Shown here: positions 16,545 to 26,039 of the stretch, in pieces
How positions within the stretch are numbered: position 1 is the first letter of the stretch
How the letters are laid out: every line of letters starts with the position of its first letter
NCBI RefSeq assembly: GCF_018499875.1
Contig: NZ_JAHBAY010000007.1
Coordinates: 372,001 to 436,000 of the forward strand
DNA: 64,000 nt
Reading direction: 5' to 3'
From: Kineosporia corallincola
GTDB taxonomy: Bacteria > Actinomycetota > Actinomycetes > Actinomycetales > Kineosporiaceae
The notes under the pieces: generated by a model
The model's input: only the letters and a program-made list of their open reading frames with translations
Databases searched by the model: none
What the model was told of the DNA's origin: nothing
Position numbers and translations under genes: made by a program

Positions 16545-18190
16545 TCAGGCGGCCCAGAAACCGGATAGCCTCGACCACCGTGCCGGTCCCACCGCGCGAT
16601 CCCGCGCCCGCCCGTTCTCTGGCCGACGTCGCCGACGTCCTCGGTACCACCGTGCCAGACACCGTCCGTGACATCTCGATCACCGGCGTCTGCCTCGACT
16701 CCCGAGCCGTCCGCCCCGGTGACCTCTACGCCGCGCTGCCCGGCGCGCGCACCCACGGGGCCCGGTTCGCCCGTGGTGCCGCCGAACTGGGCGCCGCCGC
16801 GGTGCTGACCGACCCGGCCGGTGCCGAGCTGGCGGCCGACAGCGGCCTGCCGCTGGTCGTCGTGCCGGCGCCCCGTGAGCTGCTGGGCGGCCTGGCCGCC
16901 TGGTTGTTCGGCGCCCCCGCCGAGCAGATGCTGACGTTCGGTGTCACCGGCACCAACGGCAAGACCACCACCACGTTTCTGCTGGACGGGGCGCTGCGGG
17001 CCGGGGGTCGCCGCTGCGGCCTGATCGGCACCGTGATGACCCGGATCGTCGACGAGCAGATCGACAGCAAGCGCACCACCCCCGAGGCCCCCGACCTGGC
17101 CGCGCTGATGGCGCAGATGGTGCGCCGGGGCGTCGAGGTCTGCTCGATGGAGGTCTCCAGCCATGCCCTCTCGATGGGGCGCGTCGACGGGATCCGGTTC
17201 GACGTGGCCGGATTCACCAACCTCTCGCAGGACCACCTGGACTTCCATCCGACGATGGAGGACTACTTCGCGGCCAAGGCCGACCTGTTCACCCCGGCGC
17301 GGGCGAAGCAGGGCGTGGTGTGTGTGGACGACGAATGGGGCCGGCGCCTGGCCCGCGAATCCGGTGTCCCCGTCGTGACCTTCACCACCCTCGGGCCGTG
17401 GAGCTCGGGGGACGACTTCGCGACCTCCTCGTCGTCCACCATTGACGCCGACTGGCGGGTGACCGCCGCCCGCCCGCACGAGGGCGGCACCGACTTCGTG
17501 CTGGCCGGGCCGGACGGCGTGACGCTCGACGCCCGCTGCCCGCTGCCCGGCGAGTTCAACGTGGCCAACACGGTGCTGGCGCTGCTGATGCTCGTCGTCT
17601 CCGGCACCGCCCCGGGCGACGCCGCCCGCTGGCTGGCCGCCGCCCCCGCGGTGCCGGGCCGGATGGAGCAGGTCGGCCTGACCGGCTCCGGGCGGCCGCT
17701 GGCGGTCGTGGACTACGCCCACACCCCCGACGCCGTGGCGACCGCCCTGCGGGCGTTACGCCCCTCGGCCTCGGGCCGGAACGGCCCGCTGGTGGTGGTG
17801 ATCGGCGCCGGTGGCGACCGGGACCGCGACAAGCGGCCGAAGATGGGCGCCGAGGCGGCCCGTCACGCCGACGTCGTCGTGGTCACCGACGACAACCCGC
17901 GCTCCGAGGTACCGGCCCGGATCCGGGCCTCGGTGCTCGAAGGTGCACGATCCGTGAACGGCGCCACCGCCGAGGTGCTGGAGGTCGCCGACCGCCGCGA
18001 GGCGATCGCGACCGGCGTCCGGATGGCCGGCCCGAACGGGATCGTGCTGGTCGCGGGCAAGGGCCACGAACGTGGCCAGGAGGTCGCCGGAGTGGTGCAC
18101 CCCTTCGACGACCGGGAGGTGCTCGTCGGCCTGCTCGGCAGGCCGGGCGGCACCCAACCGGTTCCGGTCTCCCAAGGACGGAACCGGTGA
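16541..18190 (+). CDS. murE: UDP-MurNAc-tripeptide synthetase MurE (meso-DAP type)
   Basis: Mur ligase, 549 residues, adding meso-diaminopimelate to UDP-MurNAc-L-Ala-D-Glu in the cytoplasm. ATP loop TGTNGKTTTT begins at residue 137. The carbamylated-Lys segment is in NLSQDHLDFHPTMEDYFAAKADLF. VDYAHTPDA, and DNPR at 451-454 match the signature of DAP-adding enzymes. The start is taken as GTG at 16541, overlapping the ftsI stop as GTGA; GTG at 16538 or 16580 are alternatives. Leu406 is encoded by TTA (17756), rare in such genomes. The usual next gene, murF, is not present; 180 bp later mraY begins. Confidence 0.94.
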   Translation: MIRRPRNRIASTTVPVPPRDPAPARSLADVADVLGTTVPDTVRDISITGVCLDSRAVRPGDLYAALPGARTHGARFARGAAELGAAAVLTDPAGAELAADSGLPLVVVPAPRELLGGLAAWLFGAPAEQMLTFGVTGTNGKTTTTFLLDGALRAGGRRCGLIGTVMTRIVDEQIDSKRTTPEAPDLAALMAQMVRRGVEVCSMEVSSHALSMGRVDGIRFDVAGFTNLSQDHLDFHPTMEDYFAAKADLFTPARAKQGVVCVDDEWGRRLARESGVPVVTFTTLGPWSSGDDFATSSSSTIDADWRVTAARPHEGGTDFVLAGPDGVTLDARCPLPGEFNVANTVLALLMLVVSGTAPGDAARWLAAAPAVPGRMEQVGLTGSGRPLAVVDYAHTPDAVATALRALRPSASGRNGPLVVVIGAGGDRDRDKRPKMGAEAARHADVVVVTDDNPRSEVPARIRASVLEGARSVNGATAEVLEVADRREAIATGVRMAGPNGIVLVAGKGHERGQEVAGVVHPFDDREVLVGLLGRPGGTQPVPVSQGRNR

Positions 18191-18370
18191 AGCGAGGATC
18201 CTTCCGGATCGGTACGGTGAGCGCCGGCGCACGGTCGTCCGGCCCGGCTGGAGGACCGCCCGCCTGATGTACGGCATGAGTACTGCTTGCCCCCGCAAGT
18301 CCCCCGGCAGCACGCCGGCGACTGCCCACCCGGCAGCCGCCCGGCGACGAATGAGAGAGACAGAGGCAGC
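18191..18370 (+). other. Spacer where murF would normally lie
   Basis: Actinobacterial clusters usually read murE-murF-mraY. Here only 180 bp separate murE and mraY. A 35-codon frame (ATG 18267 to TGA 18374) ends in a GTGA overlap with the mraY start, the same junction style as the true genes. Its product has no recognisable Mur ligase motif; it could be chance, a small leader, or the last remnant of a deleted murF. Confidence 0.6.
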
Positions 18371-19456
18371 GTGAGAACGGTCCTGATCGCCGCGGCCGTG
18401 TCGCTGATCTGTGCGCTCTTCGGAACCCCCCTGTTCATCCGGTTCCTGGTCAAGCGCCGCTACGGTCAGTTCGTCAGGGATGACGGCCCTACCTCGCACC
18501 ACGTCAAACGAGGCACCCCGACCATGGGTGGCGCGGTGATCATCGCCGCCACCCTGCTCGGCTACGTGGTGGCCCACGCCATCACGCTGGACGGGCCGAC
18601 GATGTCCGGCCTGCTGGTGCTGTACCTGATCACCGGTCTCGGCCTGGTCGGGTTCCTCGACGACTTCATCAAGATCAGCAAGCAGCGGAGCCTGGGACTG
18701 ACGGCCGGCGGCAAACTCGCCGGGCAGTCGTTCGTCTCGATCACCTTCGCCATCCTGACGTTGCAGTTCCCCGACAGCGGGTTCCGCACGCCCGGCACCA
18801 CGTCGATCTCGTTCATCCGCGACACCGCGGTCGACCTGGCGTTCGCCGGGCCGCTGATCGGCCTGATCCTGTACATCGTCTGGACCTACATCATCATCGC
18901 CGGCGCCAGTAACGGCGTGAACCTCACCGACGGCCTCGACGGCCTGGCCACCGGCGCCAGCGTCATGGTCTTCGGCGGTTACGTGATGATCGGGATCTGG
19001 CAGTCCAACCAGTCCTGCCAGCTCGCCTCCGGCGCCGGCCCGCAGTGCTACGAGGTACGCGATCCGCGTGACCTCGCGGTGGTGGCGGCCTGCGTGATGG
19101 GTGCCTGCTTCGGGTTCCTGTGGTGGAACGCCTCCCCGGCCAAGATCTTCATGGGCGACACCGGTTCGCTGGCCCTCGGCGGCGGTCTGGCCGGCCTGGC
19201 CGTGACCACCCGCACCGAACTGCTGCTGGTGCCGCTCGCCGGGCTGTTCATCATGATCACCCTCTCGGTGATCATCCAGATCGGCTCGTTCAAGCTCACC
19301 GGCAGACGGGTGTTCCGGATGGCGCCGCTCCAGCACCACTTCGAGCTGATGGGCTGGGGCGAGGTGACGATCGTGATCCGGTTCTGGATCATCGCCGGTC
19401 TCTTCGTCGCCCTCGGTCTCGGGGTGTTCTACGCGGAGTGGGTGGTCGGCATATGA
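18371..19456 (+). CDS. mraY: Phospho-MurNAc-pentapeptide transferase MraY
   Basis: Polytopic membrane enzyme of 361 residues that transfers phospho-MurNAc-pentapeptide to undecaprenyl phosphate, giving lipid I. About ten hydrophobic segments. Family motifs seen: [12 protein letters not shown] near the N-terminus, [13 protein letters not shown] (Asp pair), [15 protein letters not shown] (catalytic Asp) and [11 protein letters not shown], and the C-terminal [11 protein letters not shown]. The GTG at 18371 is chosen because the family starts with (M)RxVLIAAAV, with AGAGG 4 nt upstream. The stop overlaps the next ATG. Confidence 0.95.
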   Translation: MRTVLIAAAVSLICALFGTPLFIRFLVKRRYGQFVRDDGPTSHHVKRGTPTMGGAVIIAATLLGYVVAHAITLDGPTMSGLLVLYLITGLGLVGFLDDFIKISKQRSLGLTAGGKLAGQSFVSITFAILTLQFPDSGFRTPGTTSISFIRDTAVDLAFAGPLIGLILYIVWTYIIIAGASNGVNLTDGLDGLATGASVMVFGGYVMIGIWQSNQSCQLASGAGPQCYEVRDPRDLAVVAACVMGACFGFLWWNASPAKIFMGDTGSLALGGGLAGLAVTTRTELLLVPLAGLFIMITLSVIIQIGSFKLTGRRVFRMAPLQHHFELMGWGEVTIVIRFWIIAGLFVALGLGVFYAEWVVGI

Positions 19457-20901
19457 CGGCCGACCCGCTGAACAACGAGTGGGACGGCCTGAGGGTGGTC
19501 GTCGCGGGCATCGGGATCTCCGGCTTCGCCTGTGCCGACGCCCTGCTGGAACGCGGCGCCCGGGTGATCGTGCTCGACCGCACCGATGCCGGATCGCGGC
19601 GTGAGCGCGGCATCGTGCTGGAGACCCTGGGCGCCGACATCCGGCTCGGCGCCGAGCATGTCGGCGGGCTGCCCGGCGAGACCGACCTGCTGGTCGTGTC
19701 GCCGGGCTGGACCGAGGAACAGCCGGTGGTGGCGGGTGCCCTCGCCGCCGGTGTGCCGGTCTGGGCCGAGGCCGAACTGGCCTGGCGGTTGCGTCCGGCC
19801 ACCGGCGCGGCGCCCTGGCTGACCGTCACCGGCACCCGGGGCAAGGCGACCACCACCACGATGCTGGCCACCATGCTCGCGGCCGACGGCAGGCGCGCCA
19901 CCTCCACCGGTCAGGCCGGCACCTCGCTGCTGGAGTCGGTGCTGCACCCCGAGCCGTACGACGTGCTCGCCGTGCAGCTGTCGGCGTTCCAGCTGCGCTG
20001 GTCGTCGAGTCTGCGGCCGCAGGCCTCGGTCTGCCTGAACGTCGGCCCCGCCGACACCGGCAGCCTGGCCGACCGCGGCAAGGTGTACCAGAACACCGAG
20101 ATCGCCTGCGTCTACAACACCGCCGACCCGGCCACCGAGGATCTGGTGCGCGAGGCCGAGGTGATCGAGGGCGCCCGGGCGATCGGGATCACCGGCGGCG
20201 TGCCCGCCGTGTCGATGCTCGGCCTGGTCGAAGACGTGCTCTGCGATCGGGCGTTCGTGCCGCAGCGCAGCACCTCCGCGGCCGAGCTGGGCACGACCGA
20301 GGACGTGCGCACCGCGGGCGCCGGGGTGCTCGCCGCGCACAACCTGATCAACGCCCTGGCCGCGGCCGCCCTGGCCCGCGCCCACGGGGTGTCGCCGATC
20401 GCCGTGCGTGACGGCCTGCGGCACTACTACCCGCTGCCGCACCGGCTGAACCTGCTGAACCACGCGCACGACGTGGACTGGATCGACGACTCCTCGGCCA
20501 CCGACGCGTTCGCCGCGGCGGCCGGGCTGGCGAGCTTCGAGTCGGTGGTCTGGATCGCCGGTGGTCACGGCACGGTCCCGGCCGACCTCGACGCCGTGGT
20601 GCAGAAGTACGCGCCCCGCCTGCGCGGCGTGGTGCTGCTGCCCGGTGACGGCACCGCCGGGGTGCGTGAGGCGCTGGGCCGACACGCCCCGGATGTCCCG
20701 GTCCTCGATGCCGTCGTCCCCGAGACTGGGACGATGCCCGAGATCGAGCCGGTGATGCGGTCCGCCGTGGAACTGGCCGCCGGGCTGGCCCGGGCCGGTG
20801 ACACGGTGCTGCTGTCGCCGGTGCTCGGTGCCCCCGAGGGCGAACCGTTCTCGGGCCGCGGTCAGGCGTTCGCCGCCGCGGTGAAAGACGTGACCGGGTG
20901 A
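19453..20901 (+). CDS. MurD-like protein with degraded active site (candidate pseudoenzyme)
   Basis: 482 residues, in the murD position, with MurD-type N-terminal Rossmann, central and C-terminal domains. The frame is intact and both ends overlap neighbours by 4 bp. Compared with known MurD motifs, many key residues differ. The ATP loop GTNGK(T/S)T reads GTRGKAT (127-133): Lys kept, the metal-binding Ser/Thr changed to Ala. E(L)SSFQL reads QLSAFQL (Glu to Gln at 175). The NxxxDHLDxH segment reads [15 protein letters not shown] (196-210): metal-binding His lost, carbamylated Lys apparently Arg208. DDSKATN reads DDSSATD (345-351). The C-terminal SPxxxSxDxF loop reads [15 protein letters not shown] is kept. 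Catalytic MurD activity therefore looks doubtful; a structural or regulatory role, or altered chemistry, is inference. If it is inactive, a true MurD must be encoded elsewhere. Confidence 0.85.
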   Translation: MTADPLNNEWDGLRVVVAGIGISGFACADALLERGARVIVLDRTDAGSRRERGIVLETLGADIRLGAEHVGGLPGETDLLVVSPGWTEEQPVVAGALAAGVPVWAEAELAWRLRPATGAAPWLTVTGTRGKATTTTMLATMLAADGRRATSTGQAGTSLLESVLHPEPYDVLAVQLSAFQLRWSSSLRPQASVCLNVGPADTGSLADRGKVYQNTEIACVYNTADPATEDLVREAEVIEGARAIGITGGVPAVSMLGLVEDVLCDRAFVPQRSTSAAELGTTEDVRTAGAGVLAAHNLINALAAAALARAHGVSPIAVRDGLRHYYPLPHRLNLLNHAHDVDWIDDSSATDAFAAAAGLASFESVVWIAGGHGTVPADLDAVVQKYAPRLRGVVLLPGDGTAGVREALGRHAPDVPVLDAVVPETGTMPEIEPVMRSAVELAAGLARAGDTVLLSPVLGAPEGEPFSGRGQAFAAAVKDVTG

Positions 20902-22160
20902 CGGTCGCCGCCGAGTCACCGTTCGCCGGCCGGGCGGCCTCGCTGTCCCGCCAGGTGGCCGGGCGGCTGAACTCACCCCTCACCTCGTACTACCTGGTGC
21001 TCGGCGCCACCGTCACGCTGACCTGCATCGGCCTGGTGATGGTGCTGTCCAGCTCCAGCGTCGAGTCGATCGCCGACGGTGCCTCGCCGTTCACCGAGTT
21101 CTGGAAGCAGGCGATGTTCGCGGCGCTCGGCTTGCCCGGGCTGGTCATCTGCATGCGGGTGCCGCCGCGCATCTGGCAGATGCTGGCCTGGCCGATGCTG
21201 CTGGCCGCCTTCCTGCTCCAGGCACTCACTTTCGTGCCGCACATCGGCGTCGGCACCAACGGCAACCACAGCTGGATCGCGGTCGCCGGTTTCACCCTCC
21301 AGCCCGCCGAGGTCGGCAAGCTCGCCCTGATCGTCTGGGGCGCCACCGTGCTGGTGCGCAAGCGCCCGCTGATCCACCGGCCGATGCACGCCCTGATCCC
21401 GGTGGTGCCGGGGGCCGGCGTGCTGCTGATCCTGATCATGGGCGGAAAAGACCTGGGGACGGCGATGGTCGTGATGGCCATCGTCGCCGGGCTGCTGTTC
21501 GTGGCGGGCGCCCCGCTGCGGATCTTCGCGGCCGCCTCCGGCGTGCTGCTGTTCGCCGTGCTGGTGCTGGTGCAGGCCAGCAGCAACCGGCTGGACCGGA
21601 TCGGCAGCTGGATGAGCGGGTGCAGCGCCACCAGTGAACAGGCCCAGGGCAGCTGTTTCCAGAGCGTGCACGGGCAGTGGGCACTGGCCTCCGGCGGCTG
21701 GTGGGGCGTGGGCCTCGGCGGCAGCCGGGAGAAATGGGGTCTCCTGCCGGAGGCCCACAACGACTTCATCTTCGCCATCGTCGGCGAGGAGCTGGGCCTC
21801 GTCGGTACCTTGCTCGTGATCGGCCTGCTGCTGACCCTGTGTCTCGGCCTGGCCCGGATCGTGCTGCGCACCGACGACGAATTCGTGAAGATCGCTACCT
21901 CGGGAGTTCTGATCTGGGTGGTCACCCACTCCGTCATCAACATCGGTGGGGTCGTCGGGCTCCTGCCGATCGTCGGAATGCCGCTGCCGCTGGTCTCCAG
22001 CGGTGGAACGGCGCTCATCACGATGCTCGCCGCCCTCGGCATGGTGCTCGGCTTCGCCCGGCGCGAGTCCGGGGTCGCCGAGGCACTGGCTGCCCGCGCC
22101 GGGTTGGTACAGCGATCACTTGCCGTGCTTCCGGTGCGGCGGAACGGTAGGAACCGATGA
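20898..22160 (+). CDS. ftsW: Septal peptidoglycan glycosyltransferase FtsW
   Basis: SEDS family membrane protein, 420 residues with about ten membrane segments. It polymerises lipid II at the septum together with FtsI. Characteristic segments: NGNHSWIAVAGFTLQPAEVGKLAL, GGKDLGTAMV, the extracellular LLPEAHNDFIFAIVGEELG and the final GLLPIVGMPLPLVSSGGTALI. The GTG start overlaps the stop of the MurD-like gene. Confidence 0.95.
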   Translation: MTVAAESPFAGRAASLSRQVAGRLNSPLTSYYLVLGATVTLTCIGLVMVLSSSSVESIADGASPFTEFWKQAMFAALGLPGLVICMRVPPRIWQMLAWPMLLAAFLLQALTFVPHIGVGTNGNHSWIAVAGFTLQPAEVGKLALIVWGATVLVRKRPLIHRPMHALIPVVPGAGVLLILIMGGKDLGTAMVVMAIVAGLLFVAGAPLRIFAAASGVLLFAVLVLVQASSNRLDRIGSWMSGCSATSEQAQGSCFQSVHGQWALASGGWWGVGLGGSREKWGLLPEAHNDFIFAIVGEELGLVGTLLVIGLLLTLCLGLARIVLRTDDEFVKIATSGVLIWVVTHSVINIGGVVGLLPIVGMPLPLVSSGGTALITMLAALGMVLGFARRESGVAEALAARAGLVQRSLAVLPVRRNGRNR

Positions 22161-23248
22161 GTCTCTCCGTCGTACTGGCCGGTGGTGGAACCACCGGCCA
22201 CATCGCCCCCCTGCTGGCCCTGGCCGACTGCCTGCGCCGTCGCGACCCGGCCACCAAGATCACCGCGCTGGGCACCGCCGAGGGCCTGGAGGCCCGCCTG
22301 GTGCCGGCCGCCGGTTACGACCTGGAGCTGATGCCCCGGGTGCCGATGCCGCGCAAGCCGTCCCCGGCGCTGCTGCACCTGCCGGGCAACCTGAAGGCCG
22401 CGATCGACGCGGCCGCCGCGGTGCTCGAAGGTGCCGACGTGCTGGTCGGTTTCGGCGGTTACGTGTCCTCGCCGGCCTACCTGGCCGCGCGCCGGCTCGG
22501 GGTGCCGTTCGTGGTGCACGAGGCCAACGCCAGCCCCGGGCTGGCGAACAAGCTGGGCGCCCGGTTCACCCCGCACGTCGCGGTCACCTTCCCGGGCACG
22601 CCGCTGCGTCACGCCCAGGTGATCGGCCTGCCGCTGCGCCGGCAGATCACCATGCTGGACCGTGACTCGCAGCGCGAGACGGCCCGGGTGGCGCTCGGCC
22701 TGAAACCGAACCAGACCACGCTCTTCGTCACCGGCGGCTCGCTCGGCGCCCAGCGCCTGAACGAGACCTTCGGCCGCTCCGCCTGGCTGCTGCACGGCGC
22801 CGGGGTGCAGGTGCTGCACACCGCGGGCCGCGGCAAGACGGTGCTGTTCGACGACGGCGACCAGCCGCCGAACTACCTGGTCACCGAGTACCTGGACCGG
22901 ATGGACCTGGCCTACGCGGCCGCCGACATGGTGGTCTGCCGCTCCGGGGCCGGCAACGTCAGCGAGGTCACCGCGCTGGGTCTGCCCGCCGCCTACGTGC
23001 CGCTGCCGATCGGCAACGGTGAGCAGCGGCACAACGCCGAGCCGGTGGTGCGCGCCGGGGGCGGTCTGCTGGTCGACAACGACGCCTGCGACCCGATCTG
23101 GGTGGCGAACACCCTGCTGCCGATCCTGAACGACCCCCAGCGCCTGTGGGCCATGGGCGACGCCGCGGCCCGCTTCGGGATCCGTGACGCAGACGAGCGG
23201 CTCGCCTCGATGGTCGAGGTCGCGGCCGGCCGGGGAGGCCACCGATGA
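22157..23248 (+). CDS. murG: UDP-GlcNAc:lipid I transferase MurG
   Basis: GT-B fold glycosyltransferase of 363 residues at the inner face of the membrane, converting lipid I to lipid II. The N-terminal glycine loop is AGGGTTGHIAP, followed by GFGGYVSSPAYLAA and VVHEANASPGLANKLGA. The UDP-GlcNAc region RSGAGNVSEVTALGLPAAYVPL is followed by GNGEQRHNA, where the family motif is conserved. Starts by ATGA overlap with ftsW and ends overlapping murC. Confidence 0.95.
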   Translation: MSLSVVLAGGGTTGHIAPLLALADCLRRRDPATKITALGTAEGLEARLVPAAGYDLELMPRVPMPRKPSPALLHLPGNLKAAIDAAAAVLEGADVLVGFGGYVSSPAYLAARRLGVPFVVHEANASPGLANKLGARFTPHVAVTFPGTPLRHAQVIGLPLRRQITMLDRDSQRETARVALGLKPNQTTLFVTGGSLGAQRLNETFGRSAWLLHGAGVQVLHTAGRGKTVLFDDGDQPPNYLVTEYLDRMDLAYAAADMVVCRSGAGNVSEVTALGLPAAYVPLPIGNGEQRHNAEPVVRAGGGLLVDNDACDPIWVANTLLPILNDPQRLWAMGDAAARFGIRDADERLASMVEVAAGRGGHR

Positions 23249-24810
23249 GCATGTCCGATCCCTCCGCACCGGGCAGCGATCCCACGCTCAGCGTGCCGAC
23301 GATGGCCGGTTCGCGAGTCGGTGGCCGGCTCAGCGGCGAGGCCACCGTCACCGGTGCCACCGGCGCCCCGATGGTGGACGAGCCGATCCTGGCCGCCCAC
23401 CTGATCGGTATCGGCGGCGCCGGGATGTCCGGCATCGCCCGGCTGCTGCTGGCCCGCGGGGTCGTGGTGTCGGGCAGCGACAACCGGGACAGCCCGGTGC
23501 TGGCCGCGTTGCGGGCCGGCGGGGCCGCCGTCTTCATCGGCCACCGGGCCGACCAGGTGCCGGCCGGGTCCACCGTGGTGATCTCCTCGGCCGTGCGCCC
23601 GGAGAACCCGGAACTGGTGGAGGCCCGGGAACGCGGCCTGCGGGTGCTGCACCGCTCGGAGGCGCTGGCGGCGCTGATGACCGGCCGCCGCCCGGTGGCG
23701 ATCGCGGGCACCCACGGCAAGACCACCACCACCGGCATGACCACCGTGCTGCTGCGGGAGTGCGGGCTGGACCCGTCGTTCGCGATCGGCGGCGAGCTGA
23801 CCGAGGGCGGTCAGGGCGCCCACGACGGCGCCGGTGACATCTTCGTGGCCGAGGCGGACGAGTCGGACGGCTCGTTCCTGCTGTACCGACCCGAGGTCGC
23901 GGTCATCACCAACGTCGAGGCGGACCACCTCGACCACTACGGCACCGGCGAGGCGGTCGAGGCCGCGTTCGCCGAGTTCTGCCAGCGGGTCGTGCCCGGA
24001 GGCATGGTGGTGGCCTGCGGTGACGACGAGGGCGTGCGCCGGGTGCTGCACCAGGTGGCGCCCAAGCTGGCCGCGCACGCGGTGCGGGTCTGCCGGTACG
24101 GGCTGGACGAGGACAACGACGTGCGCCTGGTCGACGTCGAGGACACCCCGGACGGCGTGCGGTTCTCGATCGAGGCCCGGCCGGACGGCTCCCGGATCGG
24201 CCCGGTCACCCTGCGCGTGCCGGGGGTGCACAACGCCCTGAACTCGGTGGCCGCCTGGTGCGTCGCCCGGCACTTCGGGGTGTCCGGTGCCCCGGCGCTG
24301 ACCGCGGTCCGCAGCTTCGGCGGCACCCGGCGCCGGTTCGAGGACAAGGGCACCGAGGACGGCGTCCGCGTCGTCGACGACTACGCGCACCACCCCACCG
24401 AGGTGCGCGCGGTGCTGAAGGCCGCCCGCGCGGTGGTCTCGGACGGCCGGGTGCTCGCCGTGTTCCAGCCGCACCTGTTCAGCCGCACCCGGATCTTCGC
24501 CGAGGACTTCGGCGCCGCGTTGTCGCTGGCCGACGAGGTGGTGGTGCTCGACGTGTACGCGGCCCGGGAGGACCCGGAGCCCGGTGTCACCGGTGAGCTG
24601 GTGGCGAAGGCGGTGCGGCTGCCGGAGTCCCAGGTCGCCTACCGCCCCACCGCCACGGCCGCCGTCGAGGAGGTGCTGCGCCGCGCGCAGAAGGGTGACC
24701 TGGTGCTCACCATCGGCGCCGGTGACGTGACCGCGCTCGGCCCGGCCATTCTCGACGCGATCCGTTCCGGGCACACTCCGGCGGACGAGGGCGAGCACAC
24801 GCCGGCATGA
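23245..24810 (+). CDS. murC: UDP-MurNAc:L-alanine ligase MurC
   Basis: Mur ligase of 521 residues adding L-Ala to UDP-MurNAc. Unlike the MurD-like neighbour, all motifs are intact: IGIGGAGMSGIA, ATP loop GTHGKTTTTGM, EADESDGSF, NVEADHLDHYG (metal-binding His) and VDDYAHHPTE. The first 45 residues are a nonconserved, probably flexible extension. This intact ligase is a useful internal control showing that the changes in the MurD-like gene are not a general trend of the cluster. Confidence 0.95.
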   Translation: MSMSDPSAPGSDPTLSVPTMAGSRVGGRLSGEATVTGATGAPMVDEPILAAHLIGIGGAGMSGIARLLLARGVVVSGSDNRDSPVLAALRAGGAAVFIGHRADQVPAGSTVVISSAVRPENPELVEARERGLRVLHRSEALAALMTGRRPVAIAGTHGKTTTTGMTTVLLRECGLDPSFAIGGELTEGGQGAHDGAGDIFVAEADESDGSFLLYRPEVAVITNVEADHLDHYGTGEAVEAAFAEFCQRVVPGGMVVACGDDEGVRRVLHQVAPKLAAHAVRVCRYGLDEDNDVRLVDVEDTPDGVRFSIEARPDGSRIGPVTLRVPGVHNALNSVAAWCVARHFGVSGAPALTAVRSFGGTRRRFEDKGTEDGVRVVDDYAHHPTEVRAVLKAARAVVSDGRVLAVFQPHLFSRTRIFAEDFGAALSLADEVVVLDVYAAREDPEPGVTGELVAKAVRLPESQVAYRPTATAAVEEVLRRAQKGDLVLTIGAGDVTALGPAILDAIRSGHTPADEGEHTPA

Positions 24811-25847
24811 GCCCGTCCACCTCGTCGAGCGGGCCCGGCCGGCGGCCGGGCCGGAGTTCTTCGGGTCGGGCCACGGCGTCGGGCCGGGGCGCGGCGGCAC
24901 GGCGGCAGCCGGCCTCCCCGTCGTCCCCGAAGTCGTCCCCCAGGGCGTCGTCGGGCAAGAACGGCAAGAAGAAGCCGCGGCCGAAGGTCACCGCGAGCCG
25001 CTCGGCCGGCCTGCTCGAGCGGCCGGTGCTGCGAAGCGGGCGGCCGGTGGTGTCGCCGACCTCGGCGCAGCGCTTCGCCGCCCGGGCCCGCAGGCGCCGG
25101 CTGCGCCGCACGATGACCGTGCTCAGCGCGATGATGGTGCTGGCCGGAGGAGGCTGGCTGGCCTTCCTCTCGCCGTGGGCGAAGGTGGAACGGGTGGAGG
25201 TCTCCGGCCTGGACCGGATCTCCGAGTCGCAGGTGCGCGACGTCGCGGAGACCGAGATCGGTCACTCGATGCTGCTGGCCCGCACCGCAGACATCACCGC
25301 GCAGGTGGAGAAGCTGCGCCTGGTGAAAGACGTGACGGTGAGCCGGTCCTGGCCGGGCACCATCGCGGTGGACGTGACCGAGCGGGAGCCGGTGGCGGCC
25401 CTGCCCTCGGAGCAGGTGGCCGCGAACAGCCACGGGACCGGGAGCGGCGACGCCGCCACCGGCACGGCGAAGCCGGTCCAGATGGTGCAGCTGGTGGACG
25501 ACGACGGCGTGGTGATCGAGACCGTGCCCGCTGCCGACGCGCCCGCCGCCCTGCCCCGGATCCAGGTGACGCTGGGGGAGAAGCGGAGCGTCGAGAACCT
25601 GCGTGGCACGCTGGCCGTGCTGAACGGGCTGCCGGAGAACCTGAGCTCGAGACTGAGGTCGATCGGCACCAGCTCGCCCGACGGGATCTGGCTGAAGCTC
25701 CGGCTGACCGGGAACCGCACGGTCACCGTGCAGTGGGGCGACTCGGAGCAGGGCGACCAGAAGGCCCGGGTGCTGACGGCGCTGCTGAAGCAGAAGGCGA
25801 AGACCTACGACGTGCGGGCCCCGGAGATGCCGACCGTCTCGTCGTAG
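24807..25847 (+). CDS. ftsQ: Cell division protein FtsQ with basic N-terminal tail
   Basis: 346 residues. A Ser/Arg/Lys/Pro-rich cytoplasmic tail (1-98) is followed by one membrane helix (about 103-122), the POTRA domain starting PWAKVERVEVSGLDRISESQ, and a C-terminal beta domain. A Gly/Ser/Thr-rich insert (about residues 205-220) lies between them. FtsQ recruits FtsL/FtsB and regulates FtsWI. It is the last gene of the coupled rsmH-to-ftsQ series; a 192-bp gap with regulatory signals precedes ftsZ. Confidence 0.9.
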   Translation: MSPSTSSSGPGRRPGRSSSGRATASGRGAAARRQPASPSSPKSSPRASSGKNGKKKPRPKVTASRSAGLLERPVLRSGRPVVSPTSAQRFAARARRRRLRRTMTVLSAMMVLAGGGWLAFLSPWAKVERVEVSGLDRISESQVRDVAETEIGHSMLLARTADITAQVEKLRLVKDVTVSRSWPGTIAVDVTEREPVAALPSEQVAANSHGTGSGDAATGTAKPVQMVQLVDDDGVVIETVPAADAPAALPRIQVTLGEKRSVENLRGTLAVLNGLPENLSSRLRSIGTSSPDGIWLKLRLTGNRTVTVQWGDSEQGDQKARVLTALLKQKAKTYDVRAPEMPTVSS

Positions 25848-25956
25848 TGCGTGGTGAACGGCAGGTGACCATCGCGTTCGTCGAGAGCGATCGACTCCGG
25901 CGCGCGACACACCGGCGAGGTCGTTGAAAGGCCTCGGGTCGGGCACCTACGTTCAA

Positions 25957-26002
25957 TTATCAGTACAGGCTGACATAACTATAACCCTCCAGTTGAGGGT
26001 TA
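25957..26002 (+). promoter_or_regulatory. ftsZ upstream region with palindrome
   Basis: TAACCCTC (25982-25989), 5-nt spacer, GAGGGTTA (25995-26002) form a perfect inverted repeat 38 bp before ftsZ. A possible -10 TATAAC (25980-25985) overlaps the left arm, with a weak TTATCA 17 bp upstream. The overlap of the palindrome with the -10 suggests an operator, though an RNA hairpin is also possible. This AT-richer block differs from the flanking sequence. Confidence 0.5.
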
Positions 26003-26039
26003 GGATCTAACGGATCCGGCGAGCGAGAGGCACCCCGAC

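Noticed and set aside
20990-23269. Long minus-strand frame opposite ftsW/murG
   Set aside because: Antisense shadow of two genes with all family motifs on the plus strand.
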